Assembly (NCBI GenBank): GCA_016649585.1
Contig: JAENXH010000108.1
Coordinates: forward strand, 1-5,001
DNA from: Methanosarcinales archaeon
Lineage (GTDB): Archaea > Halobacteriota > Syntropharchaeia > Alkanophagales > Methanospirareceae
Length of the DNA: 5,001 nt
Reading direction: 5' to 3'
The notes beneath the pieces were generated by a model that saw nothing but the letters and a program-made list of their open reading frames with translations, did not search any database and was not told the DNA's origin. Shown one piece after another: positions 1 through 5,001 of the stretch. The position numbers and the translations under genes are program-made. The first letter of the stretch is position 1. Each line of letters begins with the position of its first letter.

Positions 1-232
1 CTACCTTCACCAGCCCTGCATCGTAAAGCTTCTCAAGATTGTACTGCACGGTAGTTAAAGGAATACCAAGTTTTTCCGCAATCTCCGATGCTGACCGTGA
101 TGTGGATGCAAGAACTTCTAAAATGTTCCGCGCGGTATCACTTGAAATAACCTGAGAGATCTTCTTCGAGTTTTTATCGTTTAAAGGCAAAATGAGCAAT
201 TTTTCATCGTTTATAGCATCGTCTTCAGCCAT
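1..232 (-). CDS. Winged helix-turn-helix (ArsR-like) transcriptional regulator, N-terminal part; cut by the window edge
   Basis: Translating leftward from the ATG at 232 gives 77 residues that remain open at base 1, so the C-terminal part lies outside. After an acidic start (MAEDDAINDEK), residues about 25-77 read ISSDTARNILEVLAST, then SASEIAEKLGIPLTTVQYNLEKL and YDAGLVKV. This is the classic ArsR/MarR-type wing order: helix, helix-turn-helix with recognition helix around TTVQYNLEKL, then the start of the wing. It is therefore a DNA-binding regulator; its ligand or sensor domain cannot be seen. An in-frame ATG at 271 would add 13 residues and is preceded by an in-frame TGA. Neither start has a good Shine-Dalgarno, and a TATA-like box at 296-302 would suit a leaderless message from 271. 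I prefer 232 because MAEDD is a more natural N-terminus. It is divergent from the DUF4349 gene, which suggests it controls that gene and itself. Confidence 0.85.
   Translation of the reverse strand, partial: MAEDDAINDEKLLILPLNDKNSKKISQVISSDTARNILEVLASTSRSASEIAEKLGIPLTTVQYNLEKLYDAGLVKV
168..215 (-). repeat. Two spaced copies of the TATAAACGATGAAAA-like element inside the regulator gene
   Basis: Copy one (201-215, minus strand) is identical over 15 bases to the promoter copy at 345-359. Copy two (168-185, minus strand) reads TTTAAACGATAAAAACTC and differs at three of 18 positions from the promoter stretch 345-362. Their left ends are exactly 30 bp apart, about three helical turns. In the protein they encode AINDEK and PLNDKN, so a short amino-acid repeat is an alternative explanation. 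Confidence 0.4.
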
Positions 233-295
233 TCCATTCCGGGTATTGCTCTTATTTGGATTGGGAATCATTCACTCTATTTTTGTTTTCCCTGC

Positions 296-302
296 TTTTA
301 AA
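296..302 (-). promoter_or_regulatory. Possible TATA-like box for the HTH regulator
   Basis: On the minus strand the sequence is GTTTAAAAGC, with core TTTAAAA. It lies about 25-30 bases upstream of the ATG at 271, which is the usual archaeal TATA-to-start distance if the transcript is leaderless. It overlaps the left arm of the 9-bp inverted repeat (300-308). The match is short and AT-rich, and another TATA-like stretch (TTATAG, about 308-313) exists, so this is a weak call. Confidence 0.25.
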
Positions 303-324
303 CTCATCTATAACTTCAACTCGG

Positions 325-339
325 TTCGTAGCTTACGAA
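325..339. promoter_or_regulatory. Candidate operator palindrome TTCGTA-GCT-TACGAA
   Basis: A perfect 6-bp inverted repeat with a 3-bp spacer sits between the divergent regulator and DUF4349 genes. Its right half overlaps the candidate BRE (336-341) and directly abuts the TATA box (344-350). A dimeric winged-helix protein bound here would block TBP/TFB at the rightward promoter. Symmetry and placement are seen directly; use by the neighbouring regulator is inference. Confidence 0.5.
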
Positions 340-350
340 AATCATATAAA
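336..350 (+). promoter_or_regulatory. Archaeal BRE/TATA promoter for the DUF4349 gene
   Basis: The sequence CGAAAA (BRE-like, purine/A-rich) is followed after two bases by ATATAAA (344-350). Archaeal transcription normally begins about 25 bases after the TATA box, here near 370-374. That gives a short leader holding the GGTGAGG ribosome-binding site at 375-381 before the ATG at 390. The fit of TATA, start and ribosome-binding site is good, although no start site has been measured. Confidence 0.5.
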
Positions 351-359
351 CGATGAAAA
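345..359 (+). repeat. 15-bp element TATAAACGATGAAAA, promoter copy
   Basis: This 15-mer overlaps the TATA box of the DUF4349 promoter. The exact same 15 bases occur on the opposite strand at 201-215, inside the first codons of the regulator gene. A third, imperfect copy (15 of 18 matches over the extended alignment) lies on that strand at 168-185. It could be a regulator-binding element; see the paired entry for the coding copies. Confidence 0.45.
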
Positions 360-374
360 CTGATGAGTTTTGTA

Positions 375-381
375 GGTGAGG
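375..381 (+). promoter_or_regulatory. Ribosome-binding site GGTGAGG that decides the DUF4349 start
   Basis: GGTGAGG is a strong archaeal Shine-Dalgarno match and lies 8 bases before the ATG at 390. The earlier in-frame ATG at 363 would place this site inside the gene, has no comparable site of its own, and falls at or before the likely transcription start. The start at 390 is therefore preferred. Confidence 0.75.
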
Positions 382-389
382 TAATAAAG

Positions 390-1274
390 ATGGAGAAATA
401 TACAAAAATCGCGGCTGTCGTTGTACTCTGCATGTTAGCAGCTTCAGCAGGTTTTTTCGCCTCTTCATTATCAGAGTTGAAGGGGCCGGCAGAATATTCT
501 GATGTGGATACATGGGGAGGTAAAGGATTTCCAGCAGCAATACCTACGCCGGCAGTAATGCCTACACCGGTAGGAAGAGAAACACCTGAATCTCAATATA
601 CTAATGCGAATACAGAGCGGAAGATTATCCAAAGTGCTTCATTAAGTATCGAAGTAGAAGACTTCCAAGCAAGTTCTGACGCACTTATAGGAATAGTAGA
701 ACGTTCGGGTGGTTTTGTTTCTGATTCTTACTCGTATGTTACTGATACCGGACATAAGCGGGGTGATATTACGCTCAGGGTGCCAACAGATGAGTTCCTG
801 CAGGTTATCGCAGAAATAGAGCAGATTGGTGCTGTTAAATCAAAACACATCTCTGGAGAAGACGTTACGGAAGAATATATTGATTTGACGGCGCGGCTAA
901 ACAATTCCGAGCGGCAGGAGAAGCGGTTACTGGAGATTCTGGATATAGCTGAGGATGTCGAGGACGTTCTAGACGTTGAACGTGAGTTGGAGCGTGTGCG
1001 GAATGATATCGAACGGCTTACCGGTAGGATAAACTATCTTGAGAACCGTGCGGAGCTTGCAACGATCTCCGTCGCCCTATACGAACCGGAGCCGATAACG
1101 CATAGCTGGGGCATACGGGATGCTTTTCGCGATGCCTTTGAAGCCTTCGTATCAGTGATACGGGGACTTATAATCCTCGTTGGATACGCCTTGCCACTAT
1201 TAATTCTGGTTGGTCTCGGATGGCTCCTCAAATCGAAGTTGATGCCAAAGTTACGGAGAGAGAAGCAGAGTTAA
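390..1274 (+). CDS. DUF4349 domain membrane protein
   Basis: The 294-residue product has an N-terminal membrane segment or uncleaved signal (about 6-26, KIAAVVVLCMLAASAGF). A Pro/Thr spacer follows with PTP twice (about 52-60), then a DUF4349 region (about 77-232) and a C-terminal membrane helix (about 256-280) with a basic tail (KSKLMPKLRREK). The family marks are RKIIQSASLSIEV, the GGFV turn, DITLRVP, the EDVTEEYIDL block, and a charged heptad-like helix at about 165-220 (LLEILDIAEDVEDVLDVERELERVR) ending in ATISVAL. DUF4349 proteins are surface-exposed and of unknown function; bacterial ones are often lipoproteins, but there is no lipobox here. The topology suggests an outward domain held at both ends with both termini inside the cell. 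It is transcribed away from the HTH regulator and probably controlled by it. Starting at 363 instead would add nine residues (MSFVGEVIK). Confidence 0.9.
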   Translation: MEKYTKIAAVVVLCMLAASAGFFASSLSELKGPAEYSDVDTWGGKGFPAAIPTPAVMPTPVGRETPESQYTNANTERKIIQSASLSIEVEDFQASSDALIGIVERSGGFVSDSYSYVTDTGHKRGDITLRVPTDEFLQVIAEIEQIGAVKSKHISGEDVTEEYIDLTARLNNSERQEKRLLEILDIAEDVEDVLDVERELERVRNDIERLTGRINYLENRAELATISVALYEPEPITHSWGIRDAFRDAFEAFVSVIRGLIILVGYALPLLILVGLGWLLKSKLMPKLRREKQS

Positions 1275-1292
1275 GTAAGTAAACTCTGCTTC
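1262..1292 (+). terminator. 11-bp perfect hairpin spanning the DUF4349 stop codon
   Basis: GAAGCAGAGTT (1262-1272) pairs without mismatch with AACTCTGCTTC (1282-1292) around a 9-base loop. The first base of the TAA stop (1272-1274) is in the stem and the rest in the loop. The run after it is only mildly T-rich (CTCTTTG), so it is not a textbook intrinsic terminator. It may serve as a 3'-end stabiliser or a two-way terminator between convergent genes. Confidence 0.5.
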
Positions 1293-1311
1293 GATCCTCT
1301 TTGCATGTGGT

Positions 1312-1325
1312 GAGAAAAGAAAGAA
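1312..1325 (-). terminator. Pyrimidine/T-rich tract after the ATPase gene, likely archaeal terminator
   Basis: On the minus strand this reads TTCTTTCTTTTCTC, beginning about 17 bases after the ATPase stop codon. Archaeal RNA polymerase commonly stops at T-rich tracts without a hairpin. It lies between the two convergent units, where a terminator is expected. The tract is interrupted by C, so confidence is modest. Confidence 0.4.
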
Positions 1326-1341
1326 TCCAATTCAAACAGGA

Positions 1342-2136
1342 TTATCCACTACCACCTTCGTCATGTTTTACGGGTTTTAGAGGTACAATATATGGTCTCC
1401 CGTCGTTATAGTTCACCTCAGCATCCACACCGTAAACCCGTTTTATATTCTCCCGCGTGAGGACATAAGCAGGATCTCCATCAGAGAAAATTGTGCCATT
1501 ATGCATCATTATTATTCTATCTGCGTAGCGTGCAGCTAAATTGAGGTCGTGGATAGCCATTATCGCCGAAATTCCCTTCTTTCTCACGATGCTTTTTATG
1601 GTATGCATCACTTCAAGCTGGTGTCTAATGTCGAGATTGGAAGTGGGCTCGTCAAGCAGAAGCAGATCGGGCTCTTGTGTGAGCGCTCGTGCGATAAATA
1701 CTTTCTGCATCTGACCCCCGCTAAGCTCGTTAACGTCTCGCATGGCAAGGTCTTCGATATGCAGCATCTGTAAAGTTTCTAAGACCGCTTCAGTGTCTTT
1801 TTCGCTCGTTCGCCAGCCGAGATGAGGGCGTCTACCCATGAGAACCGTATCGAATACGGTAGCAGAGAATACGTGTGAGATACTTTGCGGGATATACCCG
1901 ATCTTTTTGGCAAGTTCTATTCTACTCATCTTCGTTATATCAAGACCATCAAGCGAAATACAGCCTTTTTGAGGAGAGAGAATTCTATCAATACACTTCA
2001 GGAGCGTGGATTTCCCCGCACCATTGGGACCTAACACGCCTAAAATCTCTTTTGTCGCAACCTCTAAGCGTACATCTTTTAGCACCGGCACTCGTGCATA
2101 GCTGAAGGTCACATCTTTTACTTTTAGTTGCACCAT
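1342..2136 (-). CDS. ABC transporter ATP-binding protein, FecE/BtuD type (iron-siderophore/heme/corrinoid import)
   Basis: The 264-residue cytoplasmic ATPase is full length for the family. It has Walker A GPNGAGKST (36-44), the Q-loop glutamine in GYIPQ (Q84), signature LSGGQ (138-142), Walker B LLLLDEP (158-164), the D-loop NLD (167-169) and switch histidine H196 (AIHDLN). The stretch around MGRRPHLGW (100-108) and the ending VYGVDAEV...GRPYIVPL are typical of the metal-chelate import subfamily. It powers the permease encoded just upstream, whose stop lies 5 bases before this ATG. A G-rich site (GGGGGGAG, 2151-2158) lies 14 bases ahead of the start, inside the permease 3' end, so translation is probably coupled. 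It is last in the leftward operon. Iron-chelate, heme and vitamin B12 importers cannot be told apart from this subunit. Confidence 0.93.
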   Translation of the reverse strand: MVQLKVKDVTFSYARVPVLKDVRLEVATKEILGVLGPNGAGKSTLLKCIDRILSPQKGCISLDGLDITKMSRIELAKKIGYIPQSISHVFSATVFDTVLMGRRPHLGWRTSEKDTEAVLETLQMLHIEDLAMRDVNELSGGQMQKVFIARALTQEPDLLLLDEPTSNLDIRHQLEVMHTIKSIVRKKGISAIMAIHDLNLAARYADRIIMMHNGTIFSDGDPAYVLTRENIKRVYGVDAEVNYNDGRPYIVPLKPVKHDEGGSG

Positions 2137-2141
2137 TTATC

Positions 2142-3221
2142 TTACCAATACTCCCCCCTTCTTCTTAATATCAGGTAAAGGAACAACGGAACACCCATGA
2201 AGGCGGTGATCAATCCTACGGGGAGGATAGTGGGTGCTATGATCGTTCTTGCAACGGTATCCGCACCGAGCAAAAGGGCGGCACCGAACAGCCCGGAAGC
2301 AGGAATTAAATACCTGTTGTCTCCACCGATAACCATTCTGCACATGTGAGGCGCAACCAACCCTATGAACCCAATGGTTCCCGTGAAGCAAATAATGCCT
2401 GCGGTTACGAGAGATGCAAGTGTGAAACAGACAACTCTTGTCTGCTCAACGTTTACACCGAGGCTTTTTGCACTCTCATCGCCGGCACCAAGTGTGTTCA
2501 AATCCCATGATTTCGACATGAGAATTGGGACGCAGATGGCGAGGATAACGAACACGAAAAAAAGCTTATCCCATGTGGCTCTTCCAAGACTTCCAAACAT
2601 CCAGAATACAACCTCTTTCACCGCTTCTGCTTCTCCAAAATATTGTAAAATCCCGGTCATTGCAGAGAATAAATACATCAATGCAATACCCGCTAAAATC
2701 ATCGTCTCTGGCGTCGCACCTTTACGTCGCGATAGTCCGTAGATAATGAAAGAAGAGAGCAAAGCAAAGATGAATGCATTGGCTATGATAAGATACTGAC
2801 CGGTGACAAAACCTGCACCTAAAAGTATGGCAACGGCAGCGCCAAATCCTGCCGCAGATGCAATCCCTAAGGTGTAAGGACTTGCCAATGGATTCCGTAC
2901 AACCCCTTGCATTGCTGTCCCTGCAATTGCAAGCCCTATGCCCGCTAAAATCCCCAATAAGATGCGGGGCAGTCTCAAATCCCATACGACAATCTCCTTG
3001 GTAGTTTCGGGATTTTGAAATAGACCGTGCCATAAAATTGAATACACCTCTACGACCGAGATAGAATAAGAGCCAAGCGTTGCAGATATGCCTGCAGTAA
3101 TAACAATTAAGATGATTGAAGAGAAAATAAAGAGAATCTTCCTTCCGATGAATTTTTTATACTGTGCTCTTATTTCTTCGCTTTTTGTTCCATTCCCCTG
3201 TATTGCTTCGCTACGTGCCAT
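2142..3221 (-). CDS. FecCD/BtuC-family ABC transporter permease
   Basis: The 359-residue protein has multiple membrane helices, close to the usual 330-360 residues and about ten helices of the family. The first helix is at about 28-48 after a hydrophilic, charged N-terminus. Family motifs seen are DLRLPR (81-86), GVVRNPLASPYTLG (106-119), WMFGSL (207-212), LGAGDESAKSLGV (244-256), and the GTIGFIGLVAPHMCR block (281-295) that forms the coupling region touching the ATPase. LPVGLITAFMGVPLFLYLILRR closes the protein; the Glu often found before LPVG is replaced (TILPVG). It forms the membrane channel for a ferric-siderophore, heme or corrinoid importer, probably as a homodimer because no second permease is nearby. 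The ATG lies within the last codons of the radical SAM gene (11-nt overlap), and an in-frame stop at 3231-3233 rules out an earlier start. No substrate-binding protein gene is in the window. Confidence 0.93.
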   Translation of the reverse strand: MARSEAIQGNGTKSEEIRAQYKKFIGRKILFIFSSIILIVITAGISATLGSYSISVVEVYSILWHGLFQNPETTKEIVVWDLRLPRILLGILAGIGLAIAGTAMQGVVRNPLASPYTLGIASAAGFGAAVAILLGAGFVTGQYLIIANAFIFALLSSFIIYGLSRRKGATPETMILAGIALMYLFSAMTGILQYFGEAEAVKEVVFWMFGSLGRATWDKLFFVFVILAICVPILMSKSWDLNTLGAGDESAKSLGVNVEQTRVVCFTLASLVTAGIICFTGTIGFIGLVAPHMCRMVIGGDNRYLIPASGLFGAALLLGADTVARTIIAPTILPVGLITAFMGVPLFLYLILRRRGEYW

Positions 3222-4191
3222 TATGTTTTGCTATTTTAACCTCCTTTGGATTACACAGCCAGGGCTCTCTTAATATCGCAGGGCATCTTTTGTTCATGTT
3301 ACACAGTCCACAGTTCCTGTCTCTTCTTACGCATCCTGCTAATTCAGCATATCTCATTGCCAACGCTGCACCGGATTCATCAAATCCCGTTTCCTTTGGT
3401 GATTCCCCGCCCCACTCAACGTTTTCCAAATATCGCTTACAGGTGCTCGCTATCGCTTCCAGCTCGCTTGTTGAAGGTCCTGGATGGTAATATAGCATAA
3501 AACTTGGCCTGAATCCAACTAAGTGGTAGGGTATTGAAGCATCAAACGAGGCAATAAACTGTGCTATCGCTTCTATCTCGCTATCGTTTATCTTTGGCAC
3601 CACAACGGTTTTAAACGCCCTCACCTTACTTTTATTCCGGATAAGATATTCTGCATTTCTTAAGACCGGCTCAACCGGAGCACCACTCAACGCCAGATGC
3701 GTATCATCGTTGAATGCATTTATCTCCAGTGTAATGTAAGAGCACATATCTACAATCCGCTCCATACTCTCTTTGGTAGCAAAACCGTTTGTTGTTACTC
3801 CTATCTTTAGTTCAGGCATCAATTTCTTCGACTCTTTTACCACTTCTTCGATATAAGGGAGATGTATAGTCGGCTCTCCACCGGTAAAACCCAGCTTCTC
3901 GAGACCCGCTTCCCTTAGTTTATCCACCGCTTCTTTTGCCAAATCTTTCGGATCAACATACCCGCGATAAAACCAGTTAGTAGCGGGATATTGAGATAAG
4001 CGGTACGCGTTACAATAAAGGCATCTAAAATTGCAGCCGAGTAAGGTTATTGAGTAACTTTTAAGGGACTCTGCCAGGCAGGTATATGCGATCTCTGGCA
4101 TTTTTACATTGCACACGCCCACTTCTTCCTTTCTATTAATCCCACAGTTCCATTCGCATAAGTTGCAATCTTCAAAATCTTTCATGCTCAT
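3211..4191 (-). CDS. Radical SAM protein, archaeal PflA-like family, with extra N- and C-terminal cysteine clusters
   Basis: The 326-residue protein contains the radical SAM signature CNFRCLYC (C53, C57, C60), which binds the 4Fe-4S cluster that cleaves S-adenosylmethionine. GGEPT at 104-108 is the SAM-binding motif, and TTNGF (133-137) and the LEINAF strand belong to the same barrel. Ahead of the barrel is CNLCEWNCG plus GVC (C9, C12, C16, C27), as in PflA-like and AmmeMemo-type radical SAM proteins. After it come C287, C294, C297, C303 and C313 (AGCVRRDRNCGLCNMNKRC), suggesting an extra Fe-S or metal site. The mid-part VVVPKINDSE...YHLVGFRPSFML...HPGPST fits archaeal proteins often labelled pyruvate formate-lyase activating enzyme, but no formate lyase is nearby and the substrate is unknown. 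It starts 15 bases after the surface-protein gene and overlaps the permease gene by 11 bases, so all are probably co-transcribed. M3 (4185) is an alternative start; neither has a clear ribosome-binding site. Confidence 0.9.
   Translation of the reverse strand: MSMKDFEDCNLCEWNCGINRKEEVGVCNVKMPEIAYTCLAESLKSYSITLLGCNFRCLYCNAYRLSQYPATNWFYRGYVDPKDLAKEAVDKLREAGLEKLGFTGGEPTIHLPYIEEVVKESKKLMPELKIGVTTNGFATKESMERIVDMCSYITLEINAFNDDTHLALSGAPVEPVLRNAEYLIRNKSKVRAFKTVVVPKINDSEIEAIAQFIASFDASIPYHLVGFRPSFMLYYHPGPSTSELEAIASTCKRYLENVEWGGESPKETGFDESGAALAMRYAELAGCVRRDRNCGLCNMNKRCPAILREPWLCNPKEVKIAKHNGT
3240..3247 (-). promoter_or_regulatory. AAAGGAGG ribosome-binding site for the permease, unusually far from its ATG
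   Basis: On the minus strand AAAGGAGG lies within the 3' end of the radical SAM gene. GGAGG ends 18 bases before the permease ATG at 3221, longer than the usual 5-10. No start codon lies closer in the permease frame. The site may work through coupling with termination of the radical SAM gene at 3211-3213, or may simply be the codons AAG GAG. Confidence 0.35.
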
Positions 4192-4206
4192 AATTATAAG
4201 TCCAAA

Positions 4207-5001
4207 TTAGCGGCACCTGCGCTTCATACCGACCGACACAAAAGTTGCCATGGCGAGGGCGATAAGTACCTCCCACGCGTTCACCGGTATTCCTTGTTCT
4301 CCCTGTTCTTCCTGGCTCTCATTTCCTGCACTCAAACTTTCATTCACTTCTGCAATAGCCTCAGGTTCTGCCAGAGATTCGTTTTGCGGTAACGATTCTT
4401 CACTTTCTTCCTCAGTCTTCTCCACCAGTATCACCTCCTTTTCATCAGAGGCTCTTCCACTGATGTGCACTGCTACGTTATATCTGCCGGGCTGAAGACC
4501 ACTTGTATCAATGCTTGCATCCACACTGCCGTCTTCGATGAGCGTAGAAGTCGTCTTTATGATGTTCGCGTTGAATGATAGCGATACAAACGCTTTTTCT
4601 CCATCTTTTATGTTCGTCTCAGCGGTCACTTGTATCTCATCATCTACCTCTGCAGTTTCCGGTAGGTCCAAACTGACCTGTGGTGTTGAAACTGAGAAGT
4701 ATGCAAGCTCGAACATATCGTCGCTGCCTGCAGAGGTTATCGCAGCTTCGAGAATCGCCACTCGCTGCTCCATCGTCTTACTTTCATCACCTGCGGCCCA
4801 CACCCCATTTTCTATAGCATAAGTTTCCTCATCCCTTCCCTTATCCAGAGAAATCACGACGTATCTCCCGTTGTCGAGGTCGGCAATTTTTTCCTCCCAC
4901 GTGCCTTCTTCAACTGGAGTTGCCCTCGCATTTATCACGCCCACATTTTCACTGTATGGAAACACTACCTCGCCTTTGTAGTTGATCGCGATAACATAAA
5001 T
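4207..5001 (-). CDS. Cell-surface protein with Ig-like region, glycosylated stalk and C-terminal membrane anchor; N-terminus outside the window
   Basis: The frame is open to base 5001 (IYVIAINYKGEVVFPYSE), so this is the C-terminal 264 residues of a longer protein, and the GTG at 4965 is not a credible start. I do not recognise the family. Seen in order: a mixed alpha/beta region with DNGRYVVISLDKG and YAIENGVWAAGDESKTMEQR; a beta-sandwich-like, probably Ig-like region from VSTPQVSLDLPETAEV to SGRASDEKEVILVE (about the middle third); a Ser/Glu-rich linker with three NES sequons (PQNES, EVNES, AGNES); then GIPVNAWEV, a short hydrophobic helix (VLIALAMATFVSVGM) and a basic end KRRCR. Motif, helix and basic tail resemble sortase/archaeosortase-processed anchors, but it is not the standard PGF or PEF motif. 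It is likely exported and attached to the envelope. It lies 15 bases before the radical SAM gene on the same strand, so it is probably in the same transcript; a functional link is unproven. Confidence 0.8.
   Translation of the reverse strand: MYVIAINYKGEVVFPYSENVGVINARATPVEEGTWEEKIADLDNGRYVVISLDKGRDEETYAIENGVWAAGDESKTMEQRVAILEAAITSAGSDDMFELAYFSVSTPQVSLDLPETAEVDDEIQVTAETNIKDGEKAFVSLSFNANIIKTTSTLIEDGSVDASIDTSGLQPGRYNVAVHISGRASDEKEVILVEKTEEESEESLPQNESLAEPEAIAEVNESLSAGNESQEEQGEQGIPVNAWEVLIALAMATFVSVGMKRRCR

Noticed and set aside
390..470. Lipoprotein signal in the DUF4349 protein (VVLCMLAA)
   Set aside because: The single cysteine sits mid-helix and lacks the small residue expected just before a lipobox cysteine, so a plain membrane segment is more likely.
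1148..1162. Perfect 15-bp palindrome CGTATCA-G-TGATACG inside the DUF4349 gene
   Set aside because: It lies mid-gene in codons for a hydrophobic helix. A 7-bp dyad with a one-base centre is not surprising somewhere in 5 kb, and nothing around it suggests a site.
1324..1345. AATCC/GGATT inverted repeat next to the ATPase stop
   Set aside because: Only five base pairs with a ten-base loop; too weak to call a terminator stem.
2365..2742. Long open frame on the plus strand antisense to the permease, and similar antisense frames elsewhere (for example 1034-1231, 1549-1773, 4511-4822)
   Set aside because: Each lies opposite a well-supported gene, has no ribosome-binding site or recognisable domain, and has the composition of a shadow frame.
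3449..3582. Two 20-base stretches with 18 matches (3449-3468 and 3563-3582)
   Set aside because: They encode similar SELEAIAS and SEIEAIAQ helices in the radical SAM protein; shared protein sequence and codon use explain them without a DNA repeat element.
4192..4206. TATA-like CTTATAATT just before the radical SAM start
   Set aside because: It lies within a few bases of the ATG, too close to direct a transcript containing that start; the 15-base gap fits an operon.
4207..4965. Treating the GTG at 4965 as the start of the surface protein
   Set aside because: The frame stays open and continues in a plausible strand (IYVIAINYKGEV) to the window edge, and no signal peptide follows 4965 although the protein must be exported.

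Overview
The window reads as ordinary chromosomal DNA from an archaeon, most likely a methanogen- or ANME-like euryarchaeon; this is an inference without database support. The reasons are a BRE/TATA-style promoter, GGTGAGG/GGAGG ribosome-binding sites, short tightly packed genes, a radical SAM protein with the look of an archaeal PflA-like family, and a surface protein ending in a sortase/archaeosortase-type C-terminal anchor. There are no rRNA or tRNA genes, insertion sequences, CRISPR arrays or phage genes. It is nearly all coding, and the only non-coding stretches are about 157 bp (233-389) and 67 bp (1275-1341).

Left part (1-1292): a winged-helix regulator, cut by the left edge, is transcribed leftward. 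Facing away from it is a DUF4349 membrane protein, transcribed rightward. The spacer between them holds a candidate BRE/TATA promoter, a perfect TTCGTA-GCT-TACGAA palindrome touching it, a 9-bp inverted repeat around both, and a 15-bp element that recurs inside the start of the regulator gene. This looks like a regulator/target pair with shared operators. The DUF4349 gene ends in an 11-bp perfect hairpin that contains its stop codon.

Right part (1312-5001): four genes run leftward in a likely operon. In transcription order they are a surface protein cut by the right edge (Ser/Glu-rich stalk with three NES glycosylation sequons and a C-terminal anchor), a Cys-rich radical SAM enzyme of unknown substrate, a FecCD/BtuC-type permease and a FecE/BtuD-type ATPase. 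Gaps are 15 nt, an 11-nt overlap, and 5 nt. The permease and ATPase form the core of a metal-chelate (ferric siderophore, heme or corrinoid) importer, but no substrate-binding protein is present. The tight linkage of the radical SAM gene to the importer is the most interesting functional hint, since it may act on the imported cofactor or metal, but the sequence does not prove this. A pyrimidine tract after the ATPase gene is a plausible terminator, so the two halves converge at about 1293-1341.

Nothing here is clearly a new defence or mobile system. The best leads are the nested operator architecture of the divergent promoter, the radical SAM/importer coupling, and the unusual C-terminal sorting-like signal.
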